In this document: piece by piece, positions 12,848 to 14,992 of the stretch | Layout: the number at the start of each line of letters is the position of its first letter | Numbering within the stretch: position 1 is the first letter of the stretch | Source: Nitrospiraceae bacterium | GTDB taxonomy: Bacteria; Nitrospirota; Nitrospiria; Nitrospirales; Nitrospiraceae | Direction of reading: 5' to 3' | Length of the DNA stretch: 14,992 nucleotides | Assembly: GCA_005800255.1 (NCBI GenBank) | Contig: SYGW01000125.1 | Coordinates: forward strand, 1 to 14,992 | Notes under the pieces: generated by a model | Databases searched by the model: none | Told to the model about the DNA's origin: nothing | Seen by the model: the letters and a program-made list of their open reading frames with translations, nothing else | Program-made: the position numbers and the translations under genes

Positions 12848-13780
12848 CTAGTGGAAGGAGAAGGGAACAGGAGCAAACGTGAGAATAAACACCGCCAACG
12901 CAATCCATCCGACCAACACCCGCCCACGGCCCAGCGGCACATGGGGATCGCACACGGGCGGATGTCCGAAGCCCCAGAGTCCCGCCATGAAGGCCCAGAG
13001 GAGCCAGCCATGCCAGCCAGCGAGCCCCAGCACGATCAACAGCGGCACCATGGCAAAGGCCAGCGTGCGTTGACGCGAACCCCACAGGGCATAGGCCACA
13101 TGGCCTCCGTCGAGTTGGCCGATGGGAATGAGATTCAAGGAGGTCACGAACAGGCCGAACCAGGCGGCGAACCCGATAGGATGCAAGACAATGTCAGCCT
13201 GAGGAGGAAGGGACCCCACAACCAGCCAGGAGATAAACTGTAACAACAGTGGTTCGCCTAGCTGTAATCCAGCGGTCGCAGTCCGATCGACGACCCTCGA
13301 GAGGTTTAACCCAATCACCAGCGCGACCACCGCCACGACGAAGCCCGCCAATGGACCGGCCACGCCGATGTCGAACAGGGCGCGCCGGTTCAAGATCGGG
13401 CCTCGCATCCGGATGATCGCGCCGAACGTGCCGATGAAATAGGGAGGGCCGGGAATGAACAGGGGCAGAGAGGCCGGCACATGATGGATGCGGGAAAGCA
13501 CATAATGCCCGCACTCATGAGTCATCAGAATCAGCAGCAGCGTGGCGGCGAAAGGAATCCCGCGCCCGAGCAGCTCTGGATGCTCCAATAGAAAATCCAC
13601 CGGCCCGCCGATCGGTCCGTTGTAGGCCTGATAGGCCCCGGCCCACAACGTCGTGAAAACCGTCCCCACAAAAAGGCAGATGGGCAGAGTCCATTTCGAA
13701 AAGGGCGTCTCCTCGAACTCCTCCTCGAACGGTTCCTCCGTAATAGTCGGCAACTCGTCAGGGCGTTGATCAAAGCTCAT
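12848..13780 (-). CDS. Site-2 protease-like M50 family membrane metalloprotease
   Basis: 310 aa, multi-pass membrane protein. It has an acidic N-terminal tail (about 1-28) and then membrane segments. The zinc motif HECGH is at 88-92 (catalytic E89). A membrane-embedded NLIPIGQLDGGH at 216-227 supplies the third zinc ligand (Asp of LDGG). This NxxPxxxLDGG plus HExxH pair is diagnostic of M50/S2P intramembrane proteases. FIPGPPYFIGTFGAIIRMR and DIGVAGPLAGF between them are typical of the plant EGY/bacterial S2P-like subgroup without a PDZ domain. It would cleave membrane-anchored substrates within the bilayer; the substrate is unknown. It lies 10 nt downstream of the MBL-fold gene and is likely co-transcribed with it. 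Confidence 0.92.
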   Translation of the reverse strand: MSFDQRPDELPTITEEPFEEEFEETPFSKWTLPICLFVGTVFTTLWAGAYQAYNGPIGGPVDFLLEHPELLGRGIPFAATLLLILMTHECGHYVLSRIHHVPASLPLFIPGPPYFIGTFGAIIRMRGPILNRRALFDIGVAGPLAGFVVAVVALVIGLNLSRVVDRTATAGLQLGEPLLLQFISWLVVGSLPPQADIVLHPIGFAAWFGLFVTSLNLIPIGQLDGGHVAYALWGSRQRTLAFAMVPLLIVLGLAGWHGWLLWAFMAGLWGFGHPPVCDPHVPLGRGRVLVGWIALAVFILTFAPVPFSFH

Positions 13781-13790
13781 CGCGCTTGTC

Positions 13791-14630
13791 TCAGTGATCT
13801 AAGGCAAATGGATTATGGTCGAGTTCTTCGCTCACCGTCGTGGCAGGCCCATGGCCGGGCAAGAGGAGACAATCCTGCGGCAGTTTCAACAGGCGCTGCC
13901 TCACGGAATCCAGATGGGTCGGGAAAAGATTGGGCGGGACGGATTTTCCAATCGATCTGGCAAAGAGGGTGTCACCGACAAAACAGACTGGCTGCGCCCC
14001 GCAATCCACCCGATAGCAGATGCCGCCCTGTGTATGGCCCGGCGTCACAAGACAATGGACCGTGAGCCGTCCGACTGAAATGGCGCGGCCATCCTCCGGC
14101 GCCACGAGGCCCTCCGAGGGCTTCCAACGCAGGAGACCGGCATCCGCCGCCCCCAAATAAACTGGCACGGGCCATCGCGCCAAAAGCTGCTGAATCCCTT
14201 CCGCATGGTCCGCATGGCCATGGGTCAGGCAGATGCCAATCAACCGGACTCGATGGGACTCGAGCCAAGCGATCATGGCAGGAGCGTTGCAGGCCGTATC
14301 GACGAGAAGCGCCTCACCCGAGTCCCGCACGATATAGCCGTTGACTCCGTAGCCGTTGATGTCACCCAGGATGGTCTCGATCTGCGGGATCGAGGGAATC
14401 GGTCCGGGAACCCACTGCTCAAAGACGATCTGTTCCAAGGGAGCAGAGCGAAGTTTGAGCGTGGCAGCGAGAGCGCGCACGTCCGCACGGTCACGAGGAG
14501 GCTCACCTCGTTCGAGCGCCGTAACAGAAGCCCCGGACAGACCGGTGAAGCGAGCCACCTCCTCCACGGACCAAGCCTGCCCGATGCGGGCCTTCTTGAT
14601 GATGTCGCAAAAATCGTCTTCAAGGGGCAT
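13791..14630 (-). CDS. XRE-type HTH fused to MBL-fold metallo-hydrolase
   Basis: 279 aa. Residues about 8-62 form a Cro/C1-type helix-turn-helix (WSVEEVARFTGLSGASVTALERGE). Residues about 85-270 form a glyoxalase-II-like metallo-beta-lactamase domain with THGHADH (H137, H139, D141, H142), H199 in TPGHTQGG, D220 in FVGDTLF and H260 in LLPGHGP, a complete di-metal site. No signal peptide is seen, so it is cytosolic. The catalytic half probably hydrolyses a thioester or similar ester, as in glyoxalase II. The HTH suggests DNA binding or use as a dimerisation or sensor module. The gap to the site-2 protease gene is 10 nt. No strong ribosome binding site is seen. Confidence 0.88.
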   Translation of the reverse strand: MPLEDDFCDIIKKARIGQAWSVEEVARFTGLSGASVTALERGEPPRDRADVRALAATLKLRSAPLEQIVFEQWVPGPIPSIPQIETILGDINGYGVNGYIVRDSGEALLVDTACNAPAMIAWLESHRVRLIGICLTHGHADHAEGIQQLLARWPVPVYLGAADAGLLRWKPSEGLVAPEDGRAISVGRLTVHCLVTPGHTQGGICYRVDCGAQPVCFVGDTLFARSIGKSVPPNLFPTHLDSVRQRLLKLPQDCLLLPGHGPATTVSEELDHNPFALDH

Positions 14631-14770
14631 GTGACACCATCATTTGCTATCAGCAGTCAGCTCTCGGCCATCAGCTCCGACTGGGCCATCCGTTCTTTCC
14701 ACTCCCTCACCCACAACTCCGGAAGCCTTCATTCCCACGGAGGGTGGCCTGTTGCTCTCCCACTCTTCTC
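14631..14770. other. Intergenic region with degenerate CAGCT-type short repeats
   Basis: This 140-nt spacer separates the M16 peptidase stop from the HTH-MBL start. Positions 14646-14679 consist of degenerate iterations around ATCAGC/GTCAGC/TCAGCTC. No clear promoter or terminator is visible. On the minus strand a weak TAGCAA box (14650-14645) lies just before the HTH-MBL gene. Confidence 0.3.
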
Positions 14771-14992
14771 CTAGCGCTCCGGAACCAACTTAATTTCCTG
14801 CAGATTGCCAAATCCCCCCAGCAACTTCGGCAAGGCCTCTCCTGCCCCGACGGCCACGATGGTCAATCGCTCCGGATTGAAATGTTTCTTCGCCGCCGCC
14901 AGAATTTCTTCCTTCGTCAAGGCCACGACCCTGGCCCGCAATTGCTGGAGGAAATCGGGAGGAAGTCCGTCGTATTCCAGCTCAACCAGCCG
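14771..14992 (-). CDS. M16 family zinc peptidase, C-terminal fragment (cut by window edge)
   Basis: Only the last 73 residues are in the window; the 5' end lies beyond 14992. The sequence (DFLQQLRARVVALTKEEIL, AAAKKHFNPERLTIVAVG, then LPKLLGGFGNLQEIKLVPER) is the usual ending of M16/insulinase-type processing peptidases: a helix pair followed by the NPE(R/K)LTIVAVG strand and a short tail. The zinc-binding HxxEH motif, if present, would be upstream of the window, so this copy cannot be called active or inactive. M16 proteins often come as pairs with a catalytic and a non-catalytic subunit. Confidence 0.82.
   Translation of the reverse strand, partial: RLVELEYDGLPPDFLQQLRARVVALTKEEILAAAKKHFNPERLTIVAVGAGEALPKLLGGFGNLQEIKLVPER

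Noticed and set aside
14646..14679. CRISPR-like or tandem repeat array before the HTH-MBL gene
   Set aside because: The units are degenerate and only 6-8 bp long, with no spacers. It is low-complexity sequence.

Overview
The window reads as chromosomal DNA of a GC-rich Gram-negative bacterium. Several exported proteins have Sec signal peptides, one gene encodes a lipoprotein, and housekeeping genes (der, aat, an M16 peptidase) are present. Gene content, codon style and palindromic intergenic repeats remind me of Nitrospira (Nitrospirota). That placement is an impression from the sequence and was not tested by a search. There are no rRNA or tRNA genes, CRISPR arrays, phage genes or transposases.

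Layout. Positions 52-1353 hold a SAM methyltransferase (+) and a YrfG-like HAD nucleotidase (-), whose 3' ends overlap by 39 bases. Der GTPase (+) follows to 2837, divergent from the nucleotidase. Positions 2838-3551 are sparse, with only weak small ORFs. A tight + strand operon spans 3552-5655: an exported protein with an internal duplication, an ECF sigma factor, a soluble zinc-binding anti-sigma factor and a periplasmic cupredoxin. The junctions are 3 nt, ATGA and GTGA. A large exported protein of unknown function (5782-7485) and aat (7543-8238) complete the forward block.

An M20 dipeptidase-like gene (-, 8365-9735) comes next, with a palindromic element at each end. It is followed by an exported OB-like protein and a lipoprotein (+). 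The remainder is on the minus strand: a DUF1566 exported protein, a frameshifted zinc-ribbon/HExxH membrane protein, a site-2 protease-like M50 peptidase, an HTH + metallo-beta-lactamase fusion, and the C-terminus of an M16 peptidase at the window edge.

The main unusual signals are these. (1) Two intergenic palindromes (8265-8360 and 12746-12837) share a 50-bp core architecture, but their outer stems differ in sequence and each still pairs with itself. Both lie a few bases past the stop codon of a minus-strand gene, in the same orientation. (2) A 4-bp tandem duplication appears to have broken the zinc-ribbon/HExxH gene. (3) An ECF sigma/anti-sigma pair is translationally coupled to a cupredoxin. 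(4) An XRE-type HTH is fused to a metallo-hydrolase. (5) Several genes have a -10-like box within about 10 nt of the start codon and no Shine-Dalgarno, suggesting leaderless transcripts. No complete, clearly new defence or mobile system is evident.
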